Shown: positions 39,035 through 48,483, numbered from the stretch's first letter. The stretch: 64,000 bases of DNA from Elusimicrobia bacterium GWF2_62_30 (GCA_001799995.1 MGUK01000084.1:99241-163240); one strand, 5' to 3'. Notes: generated by a model from the letters alone, not told the origin. Translations and numbers: made by a program.

Positions 39035-39664
39035 TTATTTCTTAGCCCCGCGCCCGAGAACCGGCTGAACGCGCGCGCGGATCTCGGCCTGGATGGCCTC
39101 TATCGGGCGGCCGGCGTCCACGCGCGTCATGCCGGGCTTGCGCGCCAGCAGCTTGTAGGCGCGGTTGACCCGGCGGCGGAAAGCGTCCGGCGCGCGCTCA
39201 ATGCGGTCCCGGCCGTTCCGGAGATGTTCGCGCTGGGCGAAGATCCTGTCGGGGATGTCGAAGACTATGGTCAGGTCCGGCTTCAGGTTCATGGTCGCTA
39301 TCTTGTTGAGAGTTTCAACGGTCTTAAGGTCCAGCCCCCGGCCGTAGCCCTGGTAGGCCGTGGTGGAAAGGGTGTAGCGGTCCGAGATTATGACTTTGCC
39401 GGCCTTCAGGGCGGGGATTATCTTTTCAAGGGTGTGCTTTATCCTCGAGGTCTCGTAGAGGAAAAGTTCGGTCATGGGCTCTATGACGCTTTTGGGGTCC
39501 AGCAGGATCTTCCGGATCTGTTCGGACAGGCGCGTGCCGCCCGGCTCGCGGGTGACTACGACTTCGCGGCCCCGCTCTTCGAGCCAGGTTTTGAGCAGCG
39601 CGGCCTGCGTGGATTTGCCGGAGCGATCCGGCCCTTCCAATACTATAAAAAGCCCTTTTTTCAT
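39035..39664 (-). CDS. tmk: Thymidylate kinase
   Basis: Phosphorylates dTMP to dTDP. 209 residues. P-loop 'LEGPDRSGKSTQAALL'; 'VTREPGGTRLSEQIR' (the DR[YF]-TREPG region); 'VISDRYTLSTTAYQGYGRGL' is the TMP-binding signature. The LID region 'NGRDRIERAPDAFRRRV' resembles the E. coli type. First gene of tmk-holB-metG; a structured repeat and nrdJ lie upstream on the same strand. Confidence 0.95.
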   Translation of the reverse strand: MKKGLFIVLEGPDRSGKSTQAALLKTWLEERGREVVVTREPGGTRLSEQIRKILLDPKSVIEPMTELFLYETSRIKHTLEKIIPALKAGKVIISDRYTLSTTAYQGYGRGLDLKTVETLNKIATMNLKPDLTIVFDIPDRIFAQREHLRNGRDRIERAPDAFRRRVNRAYKLLARKPGMTRVDAGRPIEAIQAEIRARVQPVLGRGAKK

Positions 39665-39779
39665 GAAGTTAGCCTATATGATAGCAAAGCCCGGGCCCTC
39701 TGGCAAAAAAGGTTCTCCGTAAAGTTAAACCTGTGGAGTCGTGCGGGCTGACGCGGGGAGCGGAATGCAACCGGTGGTC

Positions 39780-39913
39780 GGGGCCTGTCCCGGGGACCGG
39801 AACGCAAAACGCGCTAGGGCACACCGTGCCCGTCGCTCATCCTCCTCCTTCGCCGCTTACGCAAGGCTCAGTCGTCGGAAGGTTTTGCTAACCCGGTCCC
39901 CGGGGCAGGCCCC
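39780..39913. repeat. 134-bp structured inverted-repeat element between nrdJ and tmk
   Basis: A 21-bp arm at 39780-39800 (GGGGCCTGTCCCGGGGACCGG) is the inverse of 39893-39913 with one mismatch. A second 7-bp pairing is inside it (GCAAAAC 39804-39810 with GTTTTGC 39882-39888), then a hairpin GGGCAC-ACC-GTGCCC (39817-39831) and a weaker CCTTC/GAAGG stem. This would fold into a branched structure in RNA or single-stranded DNA. There is no T-run after either arm, so it is not a simple terminator. It sits 20 bp after the nrdJ stop. The surrounding gap 39665-39933 holds no gene I can support. Confidence 0.7.
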
Positions 39914-39933
39914 GGGCTTCTAAGTTATCGTGT

Positions 39934-42438
39934 TTACGAGCACTCGGAATAGCCGCAGTCGTGGCAGGCCGGGCCGGAGCAGCCCGACTCGTAGCTGACG
40001 TTGGAGGAATAGCACTTCGGACAGTACTGCGTCCGGGACACTTCCCACAGCTCCAGCTTTTCCTGCCCGTTCAGCTCCTGGTCGCTGGCTATCATCCCGC
40101 TGCGCTTGAGGTGGCTGCGCAGCGCCACCGCTATGCCGTGGGCCACGGAATTTATGCGGTTCTCGCCGAGGCCGACGGGCCTGTCGCCCTTCACGGAGTT
40201 CAGGTGCTTGATCACCTTTATGGGGTCGCCGCCCTCCTCGAGGTACTTCGACAGCAGGATGCCGATCAGCGACGTCAGGCCGCTTATCTCGGTGCCGAGC
40301 GGCGGCATATTGGTGAACACCTGGTAGGGGCCGTGCTCGTTGTAGTTGATGTGCACGTGCAGCGGGCCGTAGCCGGTCTTCAGCTGGAAATATTCCGACG
40401 ACACGCCGAAGGACTGGTAGGCGGTCTTTTTCTTCTTGACCTTGGCCTGCGCCCCGGAGCCGATGTTGAGCACCTGCTGCGCTTTGCAGCCGTCGCGGTA
40501 GACGGTGAGCCCTTTGCAGCCCAGCTTGTGCGCGATCACGTAGGCGTTCTTCACGTCCTCCGCGCTGGCCGAGGAGGACATATTGATGGTCTTGGAGACG
40601 GCGTTGTCGATGTGCTTCTGGAAGGCCGCCTGGATCTTGATGTGGTTCTCTATCGACACGTCGTGCGCCGTGGGGAAAAGGTCCTGGACCTCTTTGGGGA
40701 TCTCGTGGACGCCGCGCACCGATTTGTGGTTGGCCTCCACTTTCTTCCAGAGCGCCTTCTCGTCCATGCCGAAGAACTCGTGCTTCTGGGCCAGCCGCTT
40801 GAAGAGCGTGTTGACCTCGAAGAACGTGTCTTTCGCTTCCGGCTCTTTGTTGTTCTTCACGGCGTCGAGGGCCTTCGCGTTGTAGCGCGTGTAAGCTATC
40901 GCGAAGAACGGCTCTATCCCGGAGCCCTGCAGGCCGGCCGCTATCGCTATGGTCCCGGTGGGGGCGATGGTGGTGCGGGAGGCGTTGCGCGGCCTGGCGG
41001 CGACGCCGCGGAAATATTTGCTCTCCGCGTCGTAGATCGAGCCCTTCCAGTTGGGGAAGACGCCGCGCTCTTTCGCGAGTTCCTCGGAGGCTTCCAGCGA
41101 CTTGTCGTTGATGAACTTCATCACTTCTTCCGCTTTTTTCAGGCCTTCAGGGCTGTCGTAGGCGACGCCCAGTTTGACGGCCGCTTCGGCCCAGCCCATT
41201 ATGCCCAGGCCGATCTTGCGGTTGCCCTTGGCGATCTTTTCGATCTCGGGCAGGGGATAGTTGTTTATCTCTATGACGTTGTCGAGGAACCTTATCGCCT
41301 TGGCGACGGTCCCGGCCAGGCGGTCCCATTCCATCTCGCCCCTGGTCAGTTCCCCTGTGACGTAGTTCGCCAGGTTGATCGAGCCCAGGTTGCAGGATTC
41401 CCACGGCAGCAGCGGCTGCTCCCCGCACGGGTTGGTGGCCTCCACCTGGCCCAGCGCCGGGGTGGGGTTGGAATTGGTCTCGTTGATGCGGTCCATGAAG
41501 ACGATGCCGGGGTCGCCGGTGGCCCAGGCGGAATCCACCATGGAGTTGAAGATCTCGCGGGCCTTTACCGTGCCGGCGGCGTCGCCGGTGCGGGGGTTCT
41601 TCAGGTCGTAGGAAGAATTGGTTTCCACGGCCTGCATGAATTTGTCGTCTAGGGCGATGGAAATATTGAAGTTCTCCAGCACGCCCTGCTGGCCTTTGAT
41701 GGCGATGAAGTCCTTGATCTCCGGGTGCCAGTAGGGCAGGATCCCCATGTTCGCGCCGCGCCGGGTGCCGCCCTGCTTCACCACGTCGGTAAGCTTGTCG
41801 AAAAGCTTCATGAAGGAGATGGCGCCGCTCGCCACGCCGTTGGTCTTCTTGACCACGTCGCCCTTGGGGCGCACGCGGCAGAAGGAGAACCCGGTCCCGC
41901 CGCCGGATTTCTGTATCAGGCTCTGCGCCGTCAGCGCCTTGGCGATGCCCTCCATGGAATCCGGCACCGGCAGCACGTAGCAGGCCGAAAGCTGCTGCAG
42001 CTCGCGCCCGGCGTTCATGAGAGTGGGGGAGTTGGGGAGGAAGTCGAAATCCGCCATGAGATTGTAGAATTCGGCCGCGCGGCGGTCCACAGTTTCCCGG
42101 GCGGCGTCCACGCCCCGGTAGGTGCGCTCCAGGTTCTCCACGAACTTCAGGAAATTGGCCTCGCGCTCGGATGATTCCGCCAGCCCGTCATGGAACAGCA
42201 TGGCGCGCGTGCGTTCCGCTCCGGCGCCGGTCTCCAGGGCGCGCGTGCGCACGCCGTCGAAGATGCCCCAGTCGCCCGCCTTGGGATGGAAGACCAGCTC
42301 CGACAGCGCTATGTTGTGGGAGACCCGCTCGAAGAGCTCCTCCACGGAGCGGTCGTCGCGCAGGTACTTGTCCTTTATCACTTTGGACTGGTTCTCGCTG
42401 AGGGTTATCTTCTTTCTTTCGGCAGAAATGGTTTTCAT
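39934..42438 (-). CDS. nrdJ: Adenosylcobalamin-dependent (class II) ribonucleoside-diphosphate reductase
   Basis: Reduces ribonucleotides to deoxyribonucleotides, with B12 as radical source. 834 residues. Active-site landmarks: 'QQLSACYVLPVPDSMEGI' (first redox Cys), 'SGGGTGFSF', 'TNPCGEQPLLPWESCNLGS' (NxCxE), 'RTTIAPTGTIAIAAG', and a Cys-rich C-terminal tail with CPKC and 'CSGPACHDCGYSEC', thought to regenerate the active site. No small radical subunit is adjacent, consistent with class II. I see no cobalamin riboswitch or NrdR box in the 280 bp upstream. Confidence 0.95.
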   Translation of the reverse strand: MKTISAERKKITLSENQSKVIKDKYLRDDRSVEELFERVSHNIALSELVFHPKAGDWGIFDGVRTRALETGAGAERTRAMLFHDGLAESSEREANFLKFVENLERTYRGVDAARETVDRRAAEFYNLMADFDFLPNSPTLMNAGRELQQLSACYVLPVPDSMEGIAKALTAQSLIQKSGGGTGFSFCRVRPKGDVVKKTNGVASGAISFMKLFDKLTDVVKQGGTRRGANMGILPYWHPEIKDFIAIKGQQGVLENFNISIALDDKFMQAVETNSSYDLKNPRTGDAAGTVKAREIFNSMVDSAWATGDPGIVFMDRINETNSNPTPALGQVEATNPCGEQPLLPWESCNLGSINLANYVTGELTRGEMEWDRLAGTVAKAIRFLDNVIEINNYPLPEIEKIAKGNRKIGLGIMGWAEAAVKLGVAYDSPEGLKKAEEVMKFINDKSLEASEELAKERGVFPNWKGSIYDAESKYFRGVAARPRNASRTTIAPTGTIAIAAGLQGSGIEPFFAIAYTRYNAKALDAVKNNKEPEAKDTFFEVNTLFKRLAQKHEFFGMDEKALWKKVEANHKSVRGVHEIPKEVQDLFPTAHDVSIENHIKIQAAFQKHIDNAVSKTINMSSSASAEDVKNAYVIAHKLGCKGLTVYRDGCKAQQVLNIGSGAQAKVKKKKTAYQSFGVSSEYFQLKTGYGPLHVHINYNEHGPYQVFTNMPPLGTEISGLTSLIGILLSKYLEEGGDPIKVIKHLNSVKGDRPVGLGENRINSVAHGIAVALRSHLKRSGMIASDQELNGQEKLELWEVSRTQYCPKCYSSNVSYESGCSGPACHDCGYSECS

Positions 42439-42721
42439 GTAAAAGCTCGCTCCGCGTCGGTACGTTCCCCCGGGCTTTTCTAGGTAAAAACTTGGCGGTT
42501 CTTTCGCTAAAAAGTCTGGATTTACTGTAATCTATCAATCCTAGTTCGGGTATGTCAACTCATCCGACGAAAGCCCCGGGAAAACAATTATTTAACGGAA
42601 ATGTAACCTTTCCTTGACCGCCCCTCCTATATAATTAAAGAGCCTGGAAAAGACGCCGGGCGCCCGGGGCGGTTGTAAGGCAGGGGCCTCAAATTGCACA
42701 ATGTCTTAACGGAGCTGAACT
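42439..42721. other. Intergenic region between divergent nrdJ and coiled-coil gene
   Basis: 283 bp without a gene. On the plus strand a TATAAT box at 42630-42635 is the best promoter candidate for the coiled-coil gene; TTGACC at 42614-42619 is only 10 bp away, too close to be its -35. A perfect palindrome CCGGGCGCCCGG lies at 42656-42667. No convincing promoter for nrdJ is seen on the other strand. Confidence 0.4.
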
Positions 42722-45700
42722 ATGAACGAGAAATTTGACGAGTCTTCTCTTAACGAGGCGGCCATAACGGACGTGGAGACCGCGCGCCTGGCGCTGCGCT
42801 GGGCGCTGGACAAGATCCGCGGGCTCTCCGAACAGGACATGAAGTCCCGGCAGAACCTGCAGGAGAAGACCAGCCAGGTGGCCTTCCTGGAGAACCAGCT
42901 CAAGTCCCGCAGCACCGAGCTCGACCGGGCAATGCGCTCCCACGAAGAAGAAATGAAGTCCCGCCAGGATTCCCTGGAGAACCAGTTCCGCGGGCGCCTC
43001 GAGCGCATCAGCGAACGGGAAAAAGAGCTGGAAGACAAGGTGTCCAAGCACGAAGAGCAGATGAAGCAGAAAGAGATTCACCTGCACGACGATTACCAGA
43101 AGAAATCCGAGGAGCTGCGCGCGCGCTGGGCGCAGGTGGAGGGGGAGCTCTGGCAGCTGCGCCAGGAGCACCTGGCCAAGCAGCAGGAGTTCGAGCGCGT
43201 CTACGGCGCCAGGCTCGACGATGAGAAGAAGAAACTGCTTGAGGAAGCCGCCATGCAGAAGGGCGCGCTGGAGCAGGCCTACCGCACCAGGACGGAGGAG
43301 CTGGAAAAGAGGGAGCACTCCTCGTCCGAAGAACTGAAAAAACAGGAAGCCCTGCTTAAATGGGCCAAGGACAGCTGGCAGAAGGACGCCGAAGACCGCG
43401 AACGCGGCCTGAAACAGAAAGATCTCGCTATAGACAAGAAGATACTGGAGAAGAACCAGGAGATAGAGGATTTAAAGGTGCGGATATCGCTCCTTGATAA
43501 GCAGCTTAAGGAGCTGCCCGAGGCCGTGAAGCGCCGCGACGAGGACCTGTCCCGCTACAAGGACGCGCTCAAGAGCCTGGAGGGCGTGATCTCCACGCTC
43601 GAGACGGAAAAGAAAGCCCAGCAGTCCGATTACGATGCGCGCCTTTCAAAGATGGAGTCAGCCGTGGAACTGGAGCGGGCCCGCTACCGCGATATGGAGA
43701 CGGAGATCCCCCGCCGCCTCAAGATAGCCGTGGAGCACGAACGCAACCGCCTGGCGGAGAAGCTGCAGGAGATAGAGCGCGATTATAAGGAAGACCTCGG
43801 CAAGCGGCAGGAGGAGATAGATTACCTGCAGCGCAACCTCAGGACTTTCGAGGAAACGATCAAGACGATGCAGGGCGAGCGCGAGAGCTTCTCGCAGAAA
43901 CTGGAACAGTCTCAGCTGCAGTACAACTCCAAGCTGGAGGAGTTCGCCTTCAGGGAGCGCCAGCTGCAGTCCGAATACGATGTGCGCGTCAAGGTAGAGA
44001 TGGAGAAGCATACCCGCGACCTGCGCGCCGAGATGGAGTCCGCCAACCGCCTTTACGAGGACAGCCTGCGCCTCAAGCTGGAGGAGATCTCCCACCTGCG
44101 CAAGGACCTCGACGAGGTTTCCAAGGACCGCGCCGCCGGCCGGGAAATGGTCGCCGCGCTGCGCAAGGATCTGGAGACCATGTCCGAGCGGTACGTTTCG
44201 GAGACGGGCTCCCTGCGCCTTAAGCTGAAGACCGACTACGAACAGCGGGCCGCCGCGGAAGCCGCGGAGGCCGCGAAGACCCAGGCCGCGGAAAAGCAGA
44301 AATTCACCGAGATGCTGGAAGAGAAGACCTTCAGCGCCTCCGCCGCGCTGGCGCGCAAGGAAGAGGCCATCAATCAGCTCCGCATGGCGCTGCAGAAATC
44401 CGGCGAGGAGCTGAAACTGGCCCTCGCGGAAGAAAAAGCCCGGAGCGCCGCGGTGATCGAGGAGAACGCCGCGCGCAGCGCCGGCACGCTCAGGCTGCGC
44501 GAGGACAAGATCTCGGAACTCTCCCGCGCGCTGGAATCCACGAGGATAGAGAAAGAAGAACTGCTGCTGCTGGAGCGCCAGCGCCTTGAACGGCTTTACG
44601 CCGAGAAAGAGAAGGCCATGGACGCCGAAGCCGCCGCGAAGGACGCGGAACTGCTGCGGGCCCGCGAAGCGCTGGCTAAAGCGGCCGCCGAAAAAGACTC
44701 GTTCGCGTCGGCATTCGCTGCCGACAAGCGGCTCCTCGACGAGAAGATCGCCGGGCTTTCCCGGCGCCTCGCGGAAGAGGAGTCCTCCTCCTCCATCAAA
44801 GCCGACGCCGCCGCCCGCCGGGAGGTGGAGCGTTATTCCGAGATCATCGACCGCAAGAACGGAGAACTGGACGCGGCCGCGAAGATCCGCCAGGCCCAGG
44901 AGGACGCTTACCGCAAAACCCTCGAGGACTTCCGGGAAAAGCTCGCTGACGCGCTCGGCCGGTTCGAGGCGCTGAAAAAGAGCGCGGACGACCGCCAGCT
45001 GCAGGTTTCCGCCCTGCAGATGGACCTTGCCCGCGAAAAGAAGACCGCCGAGGATTCCATAGCCCACCTCGCGGCGAGGCTGTCGGCCAGGGAATCAGAT
45101 TACAAAGCCCTGCGCGCGGAATACGACGACTTCAAGGGCGCGTTCGAGGACGACGTGAAAGCCGAAGAAAAGAAATACGACGAGGCCATGCAGAGGCTGC
45201 GCGCCGCGGAGGAGCAGAAGGCCGCGCGCGAGAAGCAGATGGATATGCTGAGGCGCGACGTGGAGCTGCTGCGCTCCGAACTCGCGCACCGCGACCACGA
45301 TAGCGCGGAGCAGAAGGCCGCGGCCGCCAAGGCGCTGGAAGCGGAGCGGCGCGAACTGCGGGCGGCCAACGAGCGCCTGACGCAGGACTTCTCGCAGAAG
45401 GAAAAGGCGCTGCTGGCCGAGGTGTCCGTGTTCAGGGACGAAGCCGGGGCCAACGAGATCGCGGCGGAAAAATACAAGGTCCAGGCCGAGGAAGCGGCCA
45501 GGAACCTGGAACGCATAAAGTCGGTGCTCGATGAGGAGCGCGCCCGCCGGACCGAAAGCGGGGCCGCGGAGCAGTCCCTGCGCGAAGAATCCGGCCGCCG
45601 TATTAAGGAGCTCGCCTCCAGGGAAAAGGCGCTGGGAGCCGAACTGTCGGAGCTAAAGAACGCGCTGGCCTCCAAGGCCGGGAAATGCGTGGAGCAGGAA

Positions 45701-45778
45701 GCGGAAATGGAAGCGCTGCGCGGCGCGGTGGACAGGCTTAAAGCGGCCTTCGAAGAGGAGCGTAAAAAGAAGGGCTGA
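42722..45778 (+). CDS. 1018-residue cytoplasmic coiled-coil protein
   Basis: Not recognised beyond its fold. No signal peptide or membrane segment. After about 20 residues the whole chain is heptad-rich, charged Glu/Lys/Arg/Ala/Leu helix (for example 'LENQLKSRSTELDRAMRSHE', 'DKQLKELPEAVKRRDEDLS', 'RRLKIAVEHERNRLAEKL') up to the basic end 'FEEERKKKG'. No head ATPase is present, so it is not an SMC. It resembles filament-forming scaffold proteins. It has GGAG 7 bases before the ATG, its own terminator, and is monocistronic. Confidence 0.8.
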   Translation: MNEKFDESSLNEAAITDVETARLALRWALDKIRGLSEQDMKSRQNLQEKTSQVAFLENQLKSRSTELDRAMRSHEEEMKSRQDSLENQFRGRLERISEREKELEDKVSKHEEQMKQKEIHLHDDYQKKSEELRARWAQVEGELWQLRQEHLAKQQEFERVYGARLDDEKKKLLEEAAMQKGALEQAYRTRTEELEKREHSSSEELKKQEALLKWAKDSWQKDAEDRERGLKQKDLAIDKKILEKNQEIEDLKVRISLLDKQLKELPEAVKRRDEDLSRYKDALKSLEGVISTLETEKKAQQSDYDARLSKMESAVELERARYRDMETEIPRRLKIAVEHERNRLAEKLQEIERDYKEDLGKRQEEIDYLQRNLRTFEETIKTMQGERESFSQKLEQSQLQYNSKLEEFAFRERQLQSEYDVRVKVEMEKHTRDLRAEMESANRLYEDSLRLKLEEISHLRKDLDEVSKDRAAGREMVAALRKDLETMSERYVSETGSLRLKLKTDYEQRAAAEAAEAAKTQAAEKQKFTEMLEEKTFSASAALARKEEAINQLRMALQKSGEELKLALAEEKARSAAVIEENAARSAGTLRLREDKISELSRALESTRIEKEELLLLERQRLERLYAEKEKAMDAEAAAKDAELLRAREALAKAAAEKDSFASAFAADKRLLDEKIAGLSRRLAEEESSSSIKADAAARREVERYSEIIDRKNGELDAAAKIRQAQEDAYRKTLEDFREKLADALGRFEALKKSADDRQLQVSALQMDLAREKKTAEDSIAHLAARLSARESDYKALRAEYDDFKGAFEDDVKAEEKKYDEAMQRLRAAEEQKAAREKQMDMLRRDVELLRSELAHRDHDSAEQKAAAAKALEAERRELRAANERLTQDFSQKEKALLAEVSVFRDEAGANEIAAEKYKVQAEEAARNLERIKSVLDEERARRTESGAAEQSLREESGRRIKELASREKALGAELSELKNALASKAGKCVEQEAEMEALRGAVDRLKAAFEEERKKKG

Positions 45779-45814
45779 GCCTGGCCGTGCGGCCGCAGTG
45801 AAGTCCGGAGCCGC

Positions 45815-45850
45815 ACATAAAAAAACCCGCCGAAGCGGGTTTTTTTATGT
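45815..45850. terminator. Bidirectional intrinsic terminator
   Basis: Perfect 16-bp inverted repeat (ACATAAAAAAACCCGC / GCGGGTTTTTTTATGT) with loop CGAA, seven Ts on the plus side and seven on the minus. It lies between the convergent coiled-coil gene and the pilin gene. Confidence 0.92.
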
Positions 45851-45863
45851 CAGGCCGTCCCGA

Positions 45864-46265
45864 TCAAGGCTGCAGGGAAACGCAGGAGTCGGGGGTGCCG
45901 GTGCAGACTATCCTCTTGGTTGCCAGCGTGAAGACGAGCGTGTAGCAGCCGTAGGCGGTGGGGCAGGCGGCGTTGCCGGCTTTGCGGGTGGCGGTGACGG
46001 CCGTGGCGTTGCCGGTGATATTGAAGAATTTCAGCCCGGTGGCGGAAACGTCAAGGGTGCTTATGTCGGAGGTGTAGGCGCCGGTCCGCAGCATCTCTCT
46101 GTCCTGGGCGCCGCCCATGGCGGAAAGGGCGCTGATGCCTTCTGCGGCGCGGCCTTTTTCCACGATCTTGAAGTACTGGGGGATGGCGACGGAAGCCAGA
46201 ATACCGATGATGAGCACGACCACCAGCAGTTCGATAAGTGTAAAGCCCTGTTTAACGTTTTTCAT
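45864..46265 (-). CDS. Type IV pilin-like protein (prepilin N-terminal methylation domain)
   Basis: 133 residues from ATG 46265, fixed by AGGAGG seven bases upstream; the frame is open further but without a plausible start. The short leader 'MKNVKQG' is followed by 'FTLIELLVVVLIIGILASVA', the class III signal cleaved after Gly7 by prepilin peptidase with Glu at +5. The C-terminal part is small with two Cys pairs (ACPTAYGC, CTGTPDSC). It may be the major pilin or a pseudopilin. An extended -10 (TGCTATACT) lies upstream. PilT is encoded at 53570. Confidence 0.92.
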   Translation of the reverse strand: MKNVKQGFTLIELLVVVLIIGILASVAIPQYFKIVEKGRAAEGISALSAMGGAQDREMLRTGAYTSDISTLDVSATGLKFFNITGNATAVTATRKAGNAACPTAYGCYTLVFTLATKRIVCTGTPDSCVSLQP

Positions 46266-46296
46266 ATAACCCTCCTGAAATGTGTTCCTGAATAAG

Positions 46297-46305
46297 AGTA
46301 TAGCA
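46297..46305 (-). promoter_or_regulatory. Extended -10 promoter of the pilin gene
   Basis: TGCTATACT on the minus strand (TG-n-TATACT), about 32 bases before the pilin ATG. No good -35 is seen; extended -10 promoters can do without one. The identical 9-mer starts the promoter at 48708. Confidence 0.6.
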
Positions 46306-46366
46306 TAATAAACAAAAAATCGTATGTGGGGGATGTGTGTTTTTTGTGAGTTTTTCCGGGCCGCAC

Positions 46367-47068
46367 TCACGGTTCTTCCCATTTATAGCCAAGCCCTTCG
46401 ATGGTCGCCAGGCAGCCGTGTATTTTGCCCAGGCTTTTCCGGAGGTTCTTAATGTGCGTGTCTATTACCCTGCTGGTGTTGAAGTAAGGCCTGCCCCAGA
46501 CCCTTTCCATAAGGAACTGCCTGGTCATGACCCTGCCGCTCTTTTTCACCAGCAGGTAAAGTATCTCGAACTCCTTAGGCGAAAGGTCCAGTATTTTGCC
46601 GGCAAGCTTGGCCTCGTGGCGCGGGTAGTTTATGGAAAGCTCGCCGGAAACCAGGGTTTCCTCCGCCTCTTCCCGGTATTCCGGGGAAAGGCTTCTGCGG
46701 ATGAGCGCCTTTACCCTGGCGAGGAATTCGGCGGGGCTGAAGGGCTTTGTCATGTAATCGTCGCCGCCCAGTTCCAGGCCCAGCACCTTGCTGACCTCGG
46801 TCCTGTCCGTGGTCAGGAAGATTATCGGCACCAGGCGCGAAGCGCTATCCGAGGAGCGGACCTGGCGGCAGAAGTCCAGCCCGCTCATGCCGGGCAGCCG
46901 CAGGTCCACCACCATCAGGTCGGGGGTGAACTTGACCAGGGTCTCAAGGGCCTGTTCGGCGGAGGTGCAGGTGAGCACGTTGAAATTTTCCAGCTCCAGG
47001 CGCTCTTTCACCGATTTGAGCAGCGTCAGTTCGTCGTCCACTACCAGGATGGTGTGAGGGGCTTTCAT
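46367..47068 (-). CDS. OmpR-family response regulator
   Basis: 233 residues. Receiver domain with the acidic pair in 'ILVVDDELTLL', the phospho-acceptor Asp55 in 'LMVVDLRLPGMSGLDF', and the conserved Lys in 'YMTKPFSPAEF'. A winged-helix DNA-binding domain fills the rest ('LSPKEFEILYLLVKKSGRVM', 'RVIDTHIKNLRKSLG', 'ATIEGLGYKW'). Co-translated with the histidine kinase (ATGA overlap). The target genes are not evident; the pilin gene about 100 bp downstream has its own promoter and is a candidate. Confidence 0.94.
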   Translation of the reverse strand: MKAPHTILVVDDELTLLKSVKERLELENFNVLTCTSAEQALETLVKFTPDLMVVDLRLPGMSGLDFCRQVRSSDSASRLVPIIFLTTDRTEVSKVLGLELGGDDYMTKPFSPAEFLARVKALIRRSLSPEYREEAEETLVSGELSINYPRHEAKLAGKILDLSPKEFEILYLLVKKSGRVMTRQFLMERVWGRPYFNTSRVIDTHIKNLRKSLGKIHGCLATIEGLGYKWEEP

Positions 47069-48483
47069 AGGGCGGGCAGGAAGATAGTGAACGTGCTGCC
47101 TTTTCCCTGGACGCTATCCACTTCGATGCGCCCGCCGTGCTGCTCGACGATGAATTTCGCGATGTAAAGCCCCAGGCCGGTGCCCTGGCGCGCGGCGGGA
47201 TGCCCGTGCCTGCCCGAGTTTATCCTGTAGAATTTGCTGAAGAGGTTCTTGATCTCGTGCTGCGGTATGCCCACGCCGGTGTCGAGGACGCGCACCTTCT
47301 GCCAGCCGGGGGCCGTTTCCAGGAACACGCAGACGGAACCGGAATTGGTGAACTTCACGGCGTTGCCGATGATGTTGGACAGGACCTGGTAGAGCCGGTC
47401 CGGGTCGCCGCGGGTTTCCGGGATCTCCTCCCCGACTATCAGTTCTACTTTCAGGTTCTTCTGCTCGGCGTAAGGCCTGAGGGAGCGGACCGCCCTGTCC
47501 GAGAGCTCCTCGAGGTTGACCGGCTTTATGTCCAGCTCCAGCTTGCCGGATTCTATTTTAGACACCTCGAGCAGCGAGTCGATGAAGCGGTTGAGGCGCT
47601 GCGAATGTTCGTTGATGGAGAAAAGCTGTTCGGGGATCCTTCCATGTTCGTGCTTCTGCAGGAGCTCCTTTATTATGTCCGAGCAGAGCTCTATGCCCGT
47701 GACCGGGGAGCGCAGGTCGTGCGTTATGCTCGAGATGAAATCCCGCTTCATGTCGTCGAATTCCTTGAGCTTGTCGGCCATCTCGTTGAACTCGGCCGCG
47801 AGCATGCCCATCTCGTCGCGGCTGGTCACGGGGATCCTGTGGTCCAGGCGGCCCGAGCCTATCATGCGGGCGCCCTCGGCCATCGTCTGCATGGGACCGG
47901 CGATCACGCGGGTTATTATCAGGGTGCCGATGCAGCCTATCGCGAAGGCCAGGGAAAGTATTATGAAAAAGCCGGCGGACGACTGGTGCAGCGAGGAATC
48001 CATCTCCTGGTACATCAGCTGCATCGAGAAATCCACGTGCGCGGTGACCTGGCGGCCCTTGTTGCTGACGACGCTCAGCGTGGCCTTCAGTATTTTCGCT
48101 CCGGTGTCCTGCTGTACCTGCCAGACGCCCGTTATCGGGGGGGAGAAGGCCTTCAGGAAGACCGGCAGCTGGAAGAGGGATGGGGAAGGTTTGGCGTACC
48201 TGTCGCTCATGAACACCCGGCCCGCCGAATCCGTGCAGGAGACGCTGAGTATCTCCGGCGTCTTAAGGAAGGTCTTGAAATATTTATACGCCGGAGAATT
48301 CTTGGAGGAACCGTGCGTTTCCTTGCAGACTTCCGTCATCGCCAGCAGGATCTGCAGGTTTTTTCTCTGGCTGTTGGACGAGATGGAGGCCCATTCGCTA
48401 TGGAGGAAAAGGAGGCCGGTTACCGCGGAGATGGCCGTCAGGAGCGCAAGGATAAGGATTATCAGCTTATTGCGTATGCTCAT
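47065..48483 (-). CDS. Membrane sensor histidine kinase
   Basis: 472 residues. Membrane segments at about 8-27 and 170-192 flank a 140-residue extracytoplasmic sensor with a Cys near residues 53 and 83. A HAMP linker follows, then HisKA with the phospho-acceptor His255 in 'FISSITHDLRSPVTGIELCS', and HATPase with 'NIIGNAVKFTNSG' (N box), 'VLDTGVGI' (G1) and 'GTGLGLYIAKFIVEQHGG' (G2). The signal is unknown. It overlaps the response regulator gene by 4 bp. Confidence 0.94.
   Translation of the reverse strand: MSIRNKLIILILALLTAISAVTGLLFLHSEWASISSNSQRKNLQILLAMTEVCKETHGSSKNSPAYKYFKTFLKTPEILSVSCTDSAGRVFMSDRYAKPSPSLFQLPVFLKAFSPPITGVWQVQQDTGAKILKATLSVVSNKGRQVTAHVDFSMQLMYQEMDSSLHQSSAGFFIILSLAFAIGCIGTLIITRVIAGPMQTMAEGARMIGSGRLDHRIPVTSRDEMGMLAAEFNEMADKLKEFDDMKRDFISSITHDLRSPVTGIELCSDIIKELLQKHEHGRIPEQLFSINEHSQRLNRFIDSLLEVSKIESGKLELDIKPVNLEELSDRAVRSLRPYAEQKNLKVELIVGEEIPETRGDPDRLYQVLSNIIGNAVKFTNSGSVCVFLETAPGWQKVRVLDTGVGIPQHEIKNLFSKFYRINSGRHGHPAARQGTGLGLYIAKFIVEQHGGRIEVDSVQGKGSTFTIFLPAL

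Noticed and set aside
39780..39913. Integron attC site
   Set aside because: The arms are inverted and structured, but I do not find the paired RYYYAAC/GTTRRRY core sites, and no integrase or cassette array is nearby.
42439..42721. Possible cobalamin riboswitch or NrdR boxes upstream of nrdJ
   Set aside because: I looked for the conserved B12-box and for paired NrdR boxes and found neither.
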